Shown: positions 9,836 to 18,891 of the stretch, piece by piece | How the letters are laid out: every line of letters begins with the position of its first letter | Numbering within the stretch: the stretch's first letter is position 1 | Assembly: GCA_017848855.1 (NCBI GenBank) | Contig: JAFIHF010000056.1 | Span: 1-49,899 of the forward strand | DNA length: 49,899 nt | Source: Rhodanobacter denitrificans | Lineage (GTDB): Bacteria > Pseudomonadota > Gammaproteobacteria > Xanthomonadales > Rhodanobacteraceae | Direction: 5' to 3' | Notes under the pieces: generated by a model | What the model saw: only the letters and a program-made list of their open reading frames with translations | Databases searched by the model: none | Told to the model about the DNA's origin: nothing | Made by a program: the position numbers and the translations under genes

Positions 9836-10581
9836 GGCGTGGGTTCCTTGGGGGCGTCGGCGCCATGGCGCCGGTCGCTGAGAATGCGGCCATCTTCCAT
9901 CGCCAGCACGCGGTCGGAGTGGGCGACCAGGCGCGGGTCGTGGCTCACGCACAGCACGGTGGTGCCGTGGGTGTGGGCGATGGTGTGCAGGATGTCGATG
10001 ATGACCTGGCCGTTGGCGGCGTCCAGCGCGCTGGTGGGCTCGTCGGCGAACAGCAGCTCCGGCTCCTTGGCCAGCGCGCGGGCGATCGCCACGCGCTGTT
10101 TCTCGCCGCCGGAGAGTTCCGAGGGACGCAGCTTGATGCGGTGGGACAGGCCCACTTCCTCCAGCGAGCGGCGGGCGCGTTCGCGCGCTTCCTGCTTCGA
10201 CAGGCCCATGTGGTTGAGCGGCAACTCCACCTGCTCCAGCGCGGTGAGCGCGGGGAACAGGTTGAAGCCCTGGAACACGAAGCCGGTGTGCTGCAGGCGG
10301 AAATGCTCCAGCGCGCGCAGGTCGAGCTGGCCCAGCTCGCTGCCCAGCGCGCGCACGCGGCCGCTGTCCACCTTCTGCAGGCCGCTGAGGATGGCGAGCA
10401 GTGTGCTCTTGCCGCAGCCGGAGGGGCCGGAGATCAGGGTGAGTTCGCCCGGGTCGATGCTCAGCGACAGGCCGTTGAGCACCGGGGTGCGCAGCTTGCC
10501 GGAGACGAAGGCCTTGCACACGTGGTCGGCTTCGATCACCGGTGCGCGCGGCGTTGCCAGGGGAGCGGTGGCGGATGGCAT
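9832..10581 (-). CDS. ABC transporter ATP-binding protein (MacB/LolD/DevA type)
   Basis: A 249-residue ATPase. Motifs in order are Walker A GPSGCGKST, Q-loop FVFQGFN, the signature LSGGEKQRVAIARAL, Walker B LLFADEPTSALD and the H-loop VSHD. The sequence type is that of mechanotransmission-type transporters with FtsX-like permeases. It starts seven bases after the permease stop codon and overlaps the adaptor start by four bases. In the predicted complex it energises a permease dimer that works with the adaptor and outer-membrane channel. Confidence 0.95.
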   Translation of the reverse strand: MPSATAPLATPRAPVIEADHVCKAFVSGKLRTPVLNGLSLSIDPGELTLISGPSGCGKSTLLAILSGLQKVDSGRVRALGSELGQLDLRALEHFRLQHTGFVFQGFNLFPALTALEQVELPLNHMGLSKQEARERARRSLEEVGLSHRIKLRPSELSGGEKQRVAIARALAKEPELLFADEPTSALDAANGQVIIDILHTIAHTHGTTVLCVSHDPRLVAHSDRVLAMEDGRILSDRRHGADAPKEPTP

Positions 10582-10588
10582 CGCGCGG

Positions 10589-11719
10589 CTACCTCAGCAG
10601 GGTCGCGGGATCGATGCGGCGCATGCTGCGCATCGCGGCCACGCCGGACACCGCGGCCTGGCCCATCACCAGCGCGATGCAGGCGAACGCGGCCAGCGGC
10701 CCGAGCACCACCGGCACGTCCTGGCTGCGCGCCAGCAGCAGCAGCAGCACGCCGAGCACGCTGGCGCCGAACAGGCCCAGCGCGCCGACCCAGAACGCCT
10801 GCTCCAGCACCACCTTGCGCAGCGCGCCCACGCCCACGCCCAGCGCGTTGAGCGTGGCGTACTCGCGCACCGAGCCCTGCACCGCGCCGACCAGGGTCTG
10901 GCTGGTGATCACCGCGCCGACCAGGAACACGATGCCGGCAAGAAACAGCACGCCGGCGCCGGCGCCGGTGTCGAACAGCCAATACAGCACGGAGATGTGC
11001 GCGAAGTCGGCGGCGCTCCAGGTGGTGTAGGGGCCGAACTCGCTGCTGCCGCGCAGGCGCGCCGCCACCGTCTCGGCCTGCTGCGGATCGCGCAGCTTGG
11101 CGACGAGGTAGGTGGGGCCGTTGTCGGCGGCGTCGTTGTCGAGCCGGCGCGCGGTGTCCAGCGAGGCGATCACGTTGATCCCGCCCAGCCCGCGCAGGCC
11201 GTGGCTGATGCCCACCACGCGCACGCGGTGGCCGTTGATGGTGGCGGTCTGGTCCAGCGCCACGCCCAGCTTGTCGAGGTCGGCGCGGTCCACGATCACC
11301 GCGTCCGGTTCGGCCAGCCGCTCGCGCAGCGCGGGCGGCAGCACCTTGGAGAACATCAGGCCGTCGGCGGCGGGATCGATGCCGGAGACGAACACCGACA
11401 TGCCGCCGGTTTCGCCGGCGCCGCGCCAGTCGCCGTCCACCCACACGTAGGGCTCCACCCGCGTCACCGCGGGGTCCATCAGCACGCGCGACTCCACGTT
11501 GGCGTCGATCGAGCGGCCGGAGCCCACGCTCTGCGTGCCGGGGAAGCCGACCCACACGTCGGCGGAGGAGCCGGTGATGTAGACGCTGGTGGCGCCGAAG
11601 ATGCCCAGCACCAGCGCCAGCTGCAGCAGCTGCAGCAGGCCGGCGAAGCCCACCGCGAGCATGGCGGGCAGGAAGCGCCGCCATTCGTAGACCAGGGTCT
11701 TGCGCGCCAGGGCGACCAT
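10589..11719 (-). CDS. ABC transporter permease, FtsX/MacB-like
   Basis: A 376-residue inner-membrane protein. It has one N-terminal transmembrane helix (about 18-42), a large periplasmic domain (about 45-240) and three C-terminal helices (about 255-365), ending in SMRRIDPATLLR. This is the DevC/LolC/MacB-type permease topology. The ATG at 11719 overlaps the TGA of the upstream outer-membrane gene by one base (TGATG), indicating coupled translation. An in-frame extension beyond this start reads across the outer-membrane gene in another frame and is not real. Confidence 0.92.
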   Translation of the reverse strand: MVALARKTLVYEWRRFLPAMLAVGFAGLLQLLQLALVLGIFGATSVYITGSSADVWVGFPGTQSVGSGRSIDANVESRVLMDPAVTRVEPYVWVDGDWRGAGETGGMSVFVSGIDPAADGLMFSKVLPPALRERLAEPDAVIVDRADLDKLGVALDQTATINGHRVRVVGISHGLRGLGGINVIASLDTARRLDNDAADNGPTYLVAKLRDPQQAETVAARLRGSSEFGPYTTWSAADFAHISVLYWLFDTGAGAGVLFLAGIVFLVGAVITSQTLVGAVQGSVREYATLNALGVGVGALRKVVLEQAFWVGALGLFGASVLGVLLLLLARSQDVPVVLGPLAAFACIALVMGQAAVSGVAAMRSMRRIDPATLLR

Positions 11720-13152
11720 CAGGGCGACGCCTCGGCGGCTTTCTCGATATGCGTGTCCGGCGCCTCCTCCGGCGGCAGCGGCGCGCCGCCCAGCGCCTTG
11801 AACAGCGCCACGTAGGCGAGGCTGCGGCTGGCGCGCGCGTCGGCCAGTTCGAGCGCGGCCTGCTCGGCGGCGAGCCGGCCGTCGGCCAGCGCCAGCGGGC
11901 TGTCCAGCTTCAGCCGCACGCGGGTCGCCAGCGTGCCGTCGACGCGCTGCAACGCCTGCCAGGCGTCCTGGCTGTGCTGCTCGCGCTGCTGCTGCTGCTG
12001 CAGCGTGCCCAGCGCGGTTTCCACCTCGGCCACGCCCTGCAGCACGGCCTGCCGGTAGGCCAGCACGCTGGCCTTCAGCTCGTGCGACTTGGCGTGTTCG
12101 GCGGCGGCGCGCAGGCCCCAGTCGAACAGCGGCATGTCGAACAGCGGGCCTATCGAGACCAGCCCGTTGGAGACGGAATATTTCCGGTTGTTGTTGAGGT
12201 CGCCGGCCCAGATCATCGAACCGCCGAGGCCGAGCTTGGGAAAGCGGTCGGCATGGGCCAGGCCCAGCTCGCCGGCGGCGCGCAGCACGTCGGCTTCGGC
12301 GCGGGCGATCTCGGGGCGCGTGCGCAGCAGTTCGGCCGGCGTGCCGGGCAAGGCCCATGCGCCGAGCTGCGGTTGCGGGCCGGGCTGCAGCCAGGCCGGA
12401 TCGGGATGATTCTGGCCCAGCAGCACGGCCAGCCGCTGCGCCGCGGCGTTGATCGCCGCGCGCGGCGCCGCCAGCGCGGCGTTGGCCTGCGCGGCCGCCG
12501 CCTGCGCCTGATCCACCGCGCCGGGCGGCGCCAGCTGCAGGCGCTGGCGCACCTTGAGCAGGTCGAGCTGGTGCTGGCGCAGTTCGCCGATCTGCTGCAG
12601 CAGCTGTTCCTGCCGCTGGGCGGCGCGCAATTCGATCCAGTTGCGCACCACCTCGGCCACCAGCGACACGCGCGCGGCCTGCAGCTCGGCCGCGCCGGCG
12701 TCCAGCGTGCCCTGCGCCTCGCGGCGGGTGCCTTGGGCGCGGCCGAACAGGCCGAGTTCCCAGGTGGCGTCGAAGCCGGACACCAGGTAGGAGGCGCTGG
12801 CGTCCGGGTCGATCGTCTGTTCGGTACGGGCGCTCAACGAGGGCAGGTAGCGCGCGCCGGCATGGCGCTGCAGGATGCGCGCGGCGCGCAGCCGCTCGGC
12901 CGCCTGCGCCACGTCGAGGTTGTGCGCCAGGGCCTGGTCGACCAGCGCATCCAGGGCGGTATCGCCGAACGCGCGCCACCAGCTGCGCAGGTTGGCCGGC
13001 GCGGCCGCCTGCGCCGCTTGCGCATGCTGCCATTGCGCGGGGATCGGCGGCTCCAGCTTCGGCATCGCCACCGAGCAGCCGGCGAGGGCGATGGCCGCGC
13101 CGAGCAGGGTCGCGCGCAGGCGGCGCAGCGGCACGCTGCTGGCCTCAGCCAT
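11719..13152 (-). CDS. Outer-membrane efflux lipoprotein, NodT/TolC-like
   Basis: A 477-residue channel protein. Its signal peptide ends in a lipobox, ALAGCS, typical of NodT-type outer-membrane factors. Two duplicated efflux repeats follow, each with long Ala/Gln-rich helices. Family signatures include WWRAFGDTALDALVDQALAHN at the start and FGRAQGTRREAQ in the first repeat. The ATG at 13152 is preferred over two GTG codons just upstream. It heads the order channel, permease, ATPase, adaptor, a complete tripartite exporter. The substrate is unknown; the sensor/regulator pair next door is a candidate controller. Confidence 0.9.
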   Translation of the reverse strand: MAEASSVPLRRLRATLLGAAIALAGCSVAMPKLEPPIPAQWQHAQAAQAAAPANLRSWWRAFGDTALDALVDQALAHNLDVAQAAERLRAARILQRHAGARYLPSLSARTEQTIDPDASASYLVSGFDATWELGLFGRAQGTRREAQGTLDAGAAELQAARVSLVAEVVRNWIELRAAQRQEQLLQQIGELRQHQLDLLKVRQRLQLAPPGAVDQAQAAAAQANAALAAPRAAINAAAQRLAVLLGQNHPDPAWLQPGPQPQLGAWALPGTPAELLRTRPEIARAEADVLRAAGELGLAHADRFPKLGLGGSMIWAGDLNNNRKYSVSNGLVSIGPLFDMPLFDWGLRAAAEHAKSHELKASVLAYRQAVLQGVAEVETALGTLQQQQQREQHSQDAWQALQRVDGTLATRVRLKLDSPLALADGRLAAEQAALELADARASRSLAYVALFKALGGAPLPPEEAPDTHIEKAAEASP

Positions 13153-13304
13153 GCCGGCCACCACGTGTTGCGGGGCCGGTGCGACGTCCGGAGTTGTCGA
13201 TGGGGGTCAGGGCCACGGTCAGGTCAGGAAAATCTTTGGATGATGGAGGCGCGGATAAGGACCGTGCGAATCCGCACAAGGATACAGGCCGGGTGCGGGG
13301 GCTG

Positions 13305-14723
13305 TCAGCGCGGCGGCAGCGCCCCGCCGTCGCGGGCGCGCGGCGGCGGGAAGCGCACCTCCACGCACAGGCCGCGCTCCTCGCCGAGCCGGTAGCTCAC
13401 CTCGGCGTGGTGGCGCTCGGCGATGCGCTGCACGATCGCCAGCCCCAGACCGCTGCCTTCCTCGTTGGTTCCCGGCGCGCGGAAGAAGCGCTCGCTGAGC
13501 CGCGGCAGCAGTTCGGGCGGCACGCCCGGGCCGTTGTCCTCGACCAGCAGGTTGGCGCCGCCGTCGGGCCGCGCCTGCAGGCTCACGGTGACGGTGCTGC
13601 CGCGGCCGGCGTAGCGGATGCTGTTGTCGATCAGGTTGTCCAGCAGGTCGTGCAAGCTGGCAGCATGACCGTCGATGCTTAGCGCCTGCTCAGGCCCCTG
13701 GTAGCCGAGGTCCACGCCGGCCGCCAGCGCCTCGTGCACGCGCTGCATCACCGCCTCGGGGATCAGCCGGGTGAGCTCCAGCGGCACGTGCTCCACCGTG
13801 TCGGTCGACGGCGCCTGCGCGCGGGTCAGCGCGAGCAGCTGCGCGGTGGTGCGCGCGGCGCGCTGGGTGAGCCGGCGGATGTGGGTGAGCGCGTCGCGCA
13901 CGGTGGCCGGGTCGGGGTCGGCCAGCGCGCGCTCCACGTGCAGGCTCAGCCCGGTCAACGGCGTGCGCAGCTGGTGCGCGGCGTCGGCGATGAAGCGGTC
14001 GTGCAGCGCCAGCATGCCGCGCAGGCGCGCGAACAGCGCGTCGATGGTGCGGGTCAGCGGCAGGATCTCCTGCGGCACGTCCGGCCCGCCGATCGGGGTC
14101 AGTTCGTGCGTGCGCCGGGCCAGCCGCAGGGTCAGCGGATCGAGCACGCGCAGGCCGTGGGTGACGCCGAACCACACCAGCGACAGCACGCAGACGATCA
14201 ACAGCGCCTGGGTCAGGATCGCCAGCAGCAGGATGCTGCGCGCCTGCACGTGGCGGTCGTGCAGGGTCTCGGCCACGGTGATGACCAGGGTGTCGCCGGG
14301 GTGGCTGCTCGAGGTCGTGCTCAGCGTGACCGCGCGCAGCGGGCGGCGGTCCATGCGGGTGTCGAACAGCTCGGGCGGCGCGCCCACGGCGGGAATCCGC
14401 GCGGCCTGCGGCAGGTGTTCGTTGCCGGCGAGCAGGCCGTGCTGGCGGCTGACCACGCTGAAGTAGCCCTCGCCGGTGGGGTCGTACTGCAGCAGGAAGC
14501 GCGCCTGCGGCGAGAGCTCGCCGCCGAGCTGCTCGTTGCCCATCATCTTGGCCAGCGTCAGCGCGTCGTCGCCGAGGTCGCGGTCGTGCACGTGGTTCGC
14601 GTAGCCCAGCGCCACGCCGTAGGTGAGCGCGATGTCCAGCACCATCAGCACCGTCACCGGGATCAGCAGGAAGCCCAGCAGGCGGCGGCGCAGGCTGGGG
14701 CGGCGGGCGGGGGCGTGGCTCAT
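13305..14723 (-). CDS. Sensor histidine kinase (TctE/QseC type)
   Basis: A 472-residue membrane kinase. Transmembrane helices lie at about 15-37 and 163-187, around a periplasmic sensor region of roughly 120 residues. A HAMP-like linker follows, then the phospho-acceptor His250 in DAAHQLRTPLTG. The ATPase domain has N-box DNLIDNSIRYA, G1 VEDNGPG and G2 GSGLGLAIV. It overlaps the regulator gene by four bases (ATGA) and is transcribed after it. The exporter genes start 152 bases downstream on the same strand. The TctE resemblance does not prove tricarboxylate sensing. Confidence 0.93.
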   Translation of the reverse strand: MSHAPARRPSLRRRLLGFLLIPVTVLMVLDIALTYGVALGYANHVHDRDLGDDALTLAKMMGNEQLGGELSPQARFLLQYDPTGEGYFSVVSRQHGLLAGNEHLPQAARIPAVGAPPELFDTRMDRRPLRAVTLSTTSSSHPGDTLVITVAETLHDRHVQARSILLLAILTQALLIVCVLSLVWFGVTHGLRVLDPLTLRLARRTHELTPIGGPDVPQEILPLTRTIDALFARLRGMLALHDRFIADAAHQLRTPLTGLSLHVERALADPDPATVRDALTHIRRLTQRAARTTAQLLALTRAQAPSTDTVEHVPLELTRLIPEAVMQRVHEALAAGVDLGYQGPEQALSIDGHAASLHDLLDNLIDNSIRYAGRGSTVTVSLQARPDGGANLLVEDNGPGVPPELLPRLSERFFRAPGTNEEGSGLGLAIVQRIAERHHAEVSYRLGEERGLCVEVRFPPPRARDGGALPPR

Positions 14724-15406
14724 GCGTGCTTGCCGTCCTCGGCGGTTTCTTCCAGCAGGTAGCCGAGGCCGCGGATCGTGCGCACGCCGGTGCCGCTGCC
14801 TTCCAGCTTGCGGCGCAGGCGGTGGATCGCGATGTCGAGGCCGTTGTCGGTGAGCTCCTCGTCCCAGCTGCACAGCGCCTCGATCAGCTGGGCGCGGCTG
14901 GTGACGCGGTCGGCGCGCAGCGCCAGCGCCTCCAGCAGGCCGAACTCGCGCGCGGTGAGCTCCAGCGGTTCGTCGTCCACCCAGGCGCGGTGGCCGGGCA
15001 GGTCCAGCCGCAGCCGGCCGAGCTTGAGTTCGGGCACGCCCTGGCTGCTGGCCCGGCGCAGCAGGGCGCGCACGCGCGCCTCGAATTCGGACAGCGCGAA
15101 CGGCTTCACCAGGTAGTCGTCGGCGCCGAGGTCGAGCACCTGGATGCGCTCGTCCAGCCCGTCGCGCGCGGTCACCACCAGCACCGGCACGCCCGCGCCG
15201 CGGGCGCGCAGCCGGCGCAGCACCTCGCTGCCGTCCAGCTGCGGCAGGCCCAGGTCCAGCACCAGCAGGTCGTAGTCGTGGTCGCGCAGCGCGGCGTCGG
15301 CGAGCTGGCCGCTGGCCACGTGGTCGACCGCGTGGCTGCTATGGCGCAGCGACGCGCAGATGCCTTCGGCGATGGAGGGATCGTCTTCGGCCAGCAGGAT
15401 GCGCAT
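14720..15406 (-). CDS. OmpR family response regulator (TctD/QseB type)
   Basis: A 228-residue DNA-binding regulator. The receiver domain has acidic residues at 8-9, the phospho-acceptor Asp51 in LLVLDLGLP, Thr79 and Lys101 in YLVKPFA. The C-terminal winged-helix domain (about 125-220) ends in the usual IRGLGYLLE. It is first in a two-gene operon with the histidine kinase. Candidate targets include its own promoter, the exporter operon downstream and the divergent M1 peptidase gene, with which it shares a 156-base intergenic region. Confidence 0.95.
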   Translation of the reverse strand: MRILLAEDDPSIAEGICASLRHSSHAVDHVASGQLADAALRDHDYDLLVLDLGLPQLDGSEVLRRLRARGAGVPVLVVTARDGLDERIQVLDLGADDYLVKPFALSEFEARVRALLRRASSQGVPELKLGRLRLDLPGHRAWVDDEPLELTAREFGLLEALALRADRVTSRAQLIEALCSWDEELTDNGLDIAIHRLRRKLEGSGTGVRTIRGLGYLLEETAEDGKHA

Positions 15407-15562
15407 GCGGTTCGGGTTCCTCGTGGTGATGGCGCACAGCTTGCCATGCGCCGTCCGTCCGGCAGCTTAGCGGGCGGTTGCCCCGGATGTATGACCTCTG
15501 GCCTATGACGACAAGGCCATGCAGGCGCAGTCTGCGCGGATCATTGCGTGGGGAGAGCGTGC

Positions 15563-17803
15563 ATGGCGGCGATCAGGGACATGGGCGGGCGCTGGCTCGC
15601 CGCGTTGGCGCTGGGCTGGTGCGGATGCTGCGCGACCGCCCTCGCGCAGGAGGCGCCCGCGACGGCCGCCACGGTGGCGCCACCGGCCGCGGCCGCCACG
15701 GCGCCGACGCCGCCGATCCCGTTCGCGCCGGCGCACCGGACCATCGTCACCACGCCCAGCGCGGCGGACGCCTGGGGCGGCGAGCGCAGCGGCCATGAAC
15801 CGACCCTGTCCGACCGCGTGGTGAGCTACGCGATCGACGCCAGCCTCGACGCGACCAAGCACCAGGTGGCCGGCAAGGAGCACATGACCTGGCGCAACCG
15901 CAGCGACCGCGCGGTCAGCCACGTCTACTTCCACCTCTATTTGAACGCGTTCGAGAACGACGGCAGCACCTGGTTCGGCGAACGCAAGGTGCTCACCGCG
16001 CACGGCCGCTCGCGCGGCAACGCGGTGCTGAAGGACGGCCAGTGGGGCTGGATCCGCCTGCAGCAGGTGGCGCAGGACGGCACGGCGCTGAAGTGGGAGT
16101 TCGTGCACCCTGACGGCGGCCCGGCCAGCGACCACACCGTGGTGCGCATCGACCTCGCCCAGCCGGTGCCCGCCGGCGGCACGCTGGCGCTGGACATCGC
16201 CTTCCTCAGCCAGCTGCCGCGCGTGGTGGAACGCACCGGCTGGTGGGGCGACTTCAACCTCGTCGGCCAGTGGTTCCCGAAGATCGGCGTGCTGGAACTG
16301 CCGGGCGAGCGCGGCGCCACCGCCGTGCGCTGGAACGTGCACGAGTTCCACTTCAACAGCGAGTTCTACGCCGACTTCGGCAGTTACGACGTGCATCTGG
16401 ACGTGCCCAGCGACTACACCGTGGGTGCGGTGGGCCAGCTGCAGGGCGCGCCGCAGACGGCGAACGGCCGCACGACTTACCACTACGTGCAGGGCGACGT
16501 GCACGACTTCGCCTGGGTGGCCGCCAAGGGTTACAAGACGCTGGACGGCAGCTGGCGCGGCCCCGGCAGCCCGGAGGTTGCCGTGCGCGTGATCTATCCG
16601 CCCGAATACGTGGCCAGCGCCGCGCCCACGCTGAAATCCACCATCGACTCGCTGGAGTATTTCTCGAAGACCATCGCGCCGTATCCGTACCGCACCGTCA
16701 CCGCGGTGATCCCGCCGTACAACGCGCAGGAAGCGGGCGGCATGGAGTACCCCACCTTCTTCACCTCCGAGGGCTACAAGAAGGTGGAGCCGGGCACCGG
16801 CAGCCAGTACATGAGCGACTTCGTGAACATCCACGAATTCGGCCACGGCTACTTCTACGGCATCCTCGCCTCGAACGAGTTCGAGGAGCCGATGCTCGAC
16901 GAGGGCATGAACGAGTTCTGGGACGACCGCATGATGCGCGCGCGCCAAGAGGATCTGGTGATGGCCTCGCCGTTCATGAAGTGGCTGGGCATCACGCCGG
17001 CGATGAGCGGCTTCCAGATGGAGCTTCTCGGCGCCGGGCTTGGCCGGCCCGAGGATCCGCTGGCGCAGAACAGCTGGGACCGGCTCTCCAGCTCCAGCTA
17101 CGGCACGGTCTACACGCGCACCGCCACCGCGATGCACGATCTCGAACAGCGCGTGGGCGAGCCGGCGATGGAGCGCGCGATCCGGCTCTACTACCGGCGC
17201 TGGAGCTTCCGCCATCCCTCGGTGGCCGACCTGCGCCAGGCGCTGGTCGACGGCACCGGCGACGCGAAGGCGGTCAACGAGATCTTCGACCAGTTCGTCT
17301 ACGGCACCGCGCACATCGACGACCGCGTGGCCGACATCGACGTGCGCGAAGTGCTGCCGCAGGCCGGCGTGAGCTGGAAGGACGGCAAGCCGGTGACGGC
17401 CGACCAGCAGGCGCTGGACAAGCAGATCGCGCAGCAGCGCGCGGACTGGAAGAAGGCGCACCCGGATGCGAAGCCGGGCAGCGGCGGCCCGTTCCCGTGG
17501 CACAGCACGATCACCGTGCTGCGCGACGGCGCGCAGGTGCCCGAGACGCTGCGCGTCACCTTCGCCGACGGCAGCCACGAGGACGTGCGCTGGAACGACG
17601 ACCGCCGCTGGGCGCGCTTCGAATTCGACAGGCCGAGCAAGGCGGTGTCGGCCGCGCTCGACCCGGAGCGCAAGGTCTACCTCGACGCGAACAAGCTCAA
17701 CGACAGCCTGACCGCCAAGCCGAACGGCGCCGCCTCGCGCCGCTGGACCGCCGACGTGGCCGCCGTGCTGCAAGCCTTCTATTCGATCCTGGTGACGCTG
17801 TGA
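15563..17803 (+). CDS. Exported M1 family metallopeptidase
   Basis: A 746-residue protein with a signal peptide (cleavage near ALAQEAP). The gluzincin motif HEFGH occurs at about residue 424, with the third zinc ligand Glu in LDEGMNEF, and GGMEYPTFF matches the substrate-anchoring GAMEN loop. Family members are aminopeptidases, here probably periplasmic. The ATG at 15563 follows a good ribosome-binding site (GGGGAG at 15550-15555); an in-frame GTG at 15548 is less likely. The stop codon overlaps the start of the following membrane-protein gene (TGATG). Confidence 0.9.
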   Translation: MAAIRDMGGRWLAALALGWCGCCATALAQEAPATAATVAPPAAAATAPTPPIPFAPAHRTIVTTPSAADAWGGERSGHEPTLSDRVVSYAIDASLDATKHQVAGKEHMTWRNRSDRAVSHVYFHLYLNAFENDGSTWFGERKVLTAHGRSRGNAVLKDGQWGWIRLQQVAQDGTALKWEFVHPDGGPASDHTVVRIDLAQPVPAGGTLALDIAFLSQLPRVVERTGWWGDFNLVGQWFPKIGVLELPGERGATAVRWNVHEFHFNSEFYADFGSYDVHLDVPSDYTVGAVGQLQGAPQTANGRTTYHYVQGDVHDFAWVAAKGYKTLDGSWRGPGSPEVAVRVIYPPEYVASAAPTLKSTIDSLEYFSKTIAPYPYRTVTAVIPPYNAQEAGGMEYPTFFTSEGYKKVEPGTGSQYMSDFVNIHEFGHGYFYGILASNEFEEPMLDEGMNEFWDDRMMRARQEDLVMASPFMKWLGITPAMSGFQMELLGAGLGRPEDPLAQNSWDRLSSSSYGTVYTRTATAMHDLEQRVGEPAMERAIRLYYRRWSFRHPSVADLRQALVDGTGDAKAVNEIFDQFVYGTAHIDDRVADIDVREVLPQAGVSWKDGKPVTADQQALDKQIAQQRADWKKAHPDAKPGSGGPFPWHSTITVLRDGAQVPETLRVTFADGSHEDVRWNDDRRWARFEFDRPSKAVSAALDPERKVYLDANKLNDSLTAKPNGAASRRWTADVAAVLQAFYSILVTL

Positions 17804-18681
17804 TGATGGCCTCCACGACCTATCCGCGCGCCGGCATCGGCGCCCTGTTCGCCGCGATGGGCAACGCCCTGCAATGGCGACTCTTGCTGCTGTGGCTGCT
17901 CGTGATGCTGCTGCCGGCCACCGTGGTGGCGCTGCCGCTGTGGCGTTCGCTGGCCGCGCTGCTCGACCACTCCGTGCATGCCGACGCCTGGGCGCGCCAC
18001 TTCGATCCGCTGATGTTCAGCGGCATGAGCGCGGCAATGACCGGCCATGTCGCCTGGCTCGGCGGCGCCGCCACGCTGGCCCTGCTGCTCACCCTGCTGC
18101 TGTCGCCCTTCCTCGACGGCATGGCGGTGGGCAGCGGCCGCGCCGCGCGCACGCTGGGCTTCGGCGCGCTGCTGCAGAACGGCTGGATCGAGTACGGGCG
18201 GATGTTCCGCGTGATGTTGTGGTCGCTCGCGCCGTACGCCGTGGTGGCGATCGTCGCCGGCATCGGCACGCACCTGGCCGACAGGCACGCGGAGCAGGCG
18301 GTGCTCGAAGCGCAGGCCGACGCCTGGACGCATGGCGCGCGCTGGGTGCTGCTGGCGGCGTTCGTGCTGGCGCAGGCCATCGTGGAATCCACCCGCGCCG
18401 CCTTCATCGCCGACCCCGGCCTGCGCTCGGCCACCCGTGCGCTCGGCCGCGGCTTCCTGCAGCTGCTGCGCCGGCCGCTGAAGACGCTGTTGTTCTATCT
18501 GGTGGTGAGCGTGCTGGGCCTGGCGATCGCGGCGGCGTTCGGCATCGCGCGCATCCACGTTACGGCGGTCGATGGCGGCTTCTGGCTGGCACTGCTGCTC
18601 AGCCAGTTGATCGTGTTGGTGTTGGGCTGGATGCGCATCGCGCGCTTGTTTGCGTTGGCGCGGTTGGCGCGTTCGCGCTGA
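17803..18681 (+). CDS. Polytopic membrane protein of unknown function
   Basis: A 292-residue protein with about six hydrophobic segments (near residues 24-45, 85-108, 135-155, 185-205, 240-262 and 268-285). I do not recognise a named family; a short Arg-rich C-terminus is the only other feature. Its ATG overlaps the M1 peptidase stop codon by one base, so translation is coupled and the two products probably work together, perhaps with this protein anchoring or transporting something for the peptidase. That link is inference from gene layout only. A CTCTCCC palindrome follows its stop codon and may end the transcript. Confidence 0.8.
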   Translation: MMASTTYPRAGIGALFAAMGNALQWRLLLLWLLVMLLPATVVALPLWRSLAALLDHSVHADAWARHFDPLMFSGMSAAMTGHVAWLGGAATLALLLTLLLSPFLDGMAVGSGRAARTLGFGALLQNGWIEYGRMFRVMLWSLAPYAVVAIVAGIGTHLADRHAEQAVLEAQADAWTHGARWVLLAAFVLAQAIVESTRAAFIADPGLRSATRALGRGFLQLLRRPLKTLLFYLVVSVLGLAIAAAFGIARIHVTAVDGGFWLALLLSQLIVLVLGWMRIARLFALARLARSR

Positions 18682-18692
18682 CGCTGCCCGTC

Positions 18693-18797
18693 CCCCTCTC
18701 CCGCTTGTGGGAGAGGGGCAAAGGCGCGTCGCGGAGGCGTCCGAAAGCCCGCCGCAGGCAAGCCAAATTACGGAAGTGAAAGGTTCTCGCGAGCGCA
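18693..18797. repeat. CTCTCCC palindrome with dispersed tail
   Basis: The palindrome is at 18693-18718. It is followed by CCGAAAGCCCGCCGCAGGC and GAAAGGTTCTCGCGAGC, also found at 8783-8838 and, inverted, near 39490-39520 and 49325-49380. The rest of the gap to the hydrolase gene at 18892 holds only short sequence with no gene I can support. Confidence 0.7.
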
Positions 18798-18891
18798 ACC
18801 CACCCCAGTCGAAAGACTGAAGAAACCGGCCACTGCGAAGCTGGGAGCCAGAAAAGCCGCCAATGCGGCCAGCATCTTCCAAGGCCCCCTC

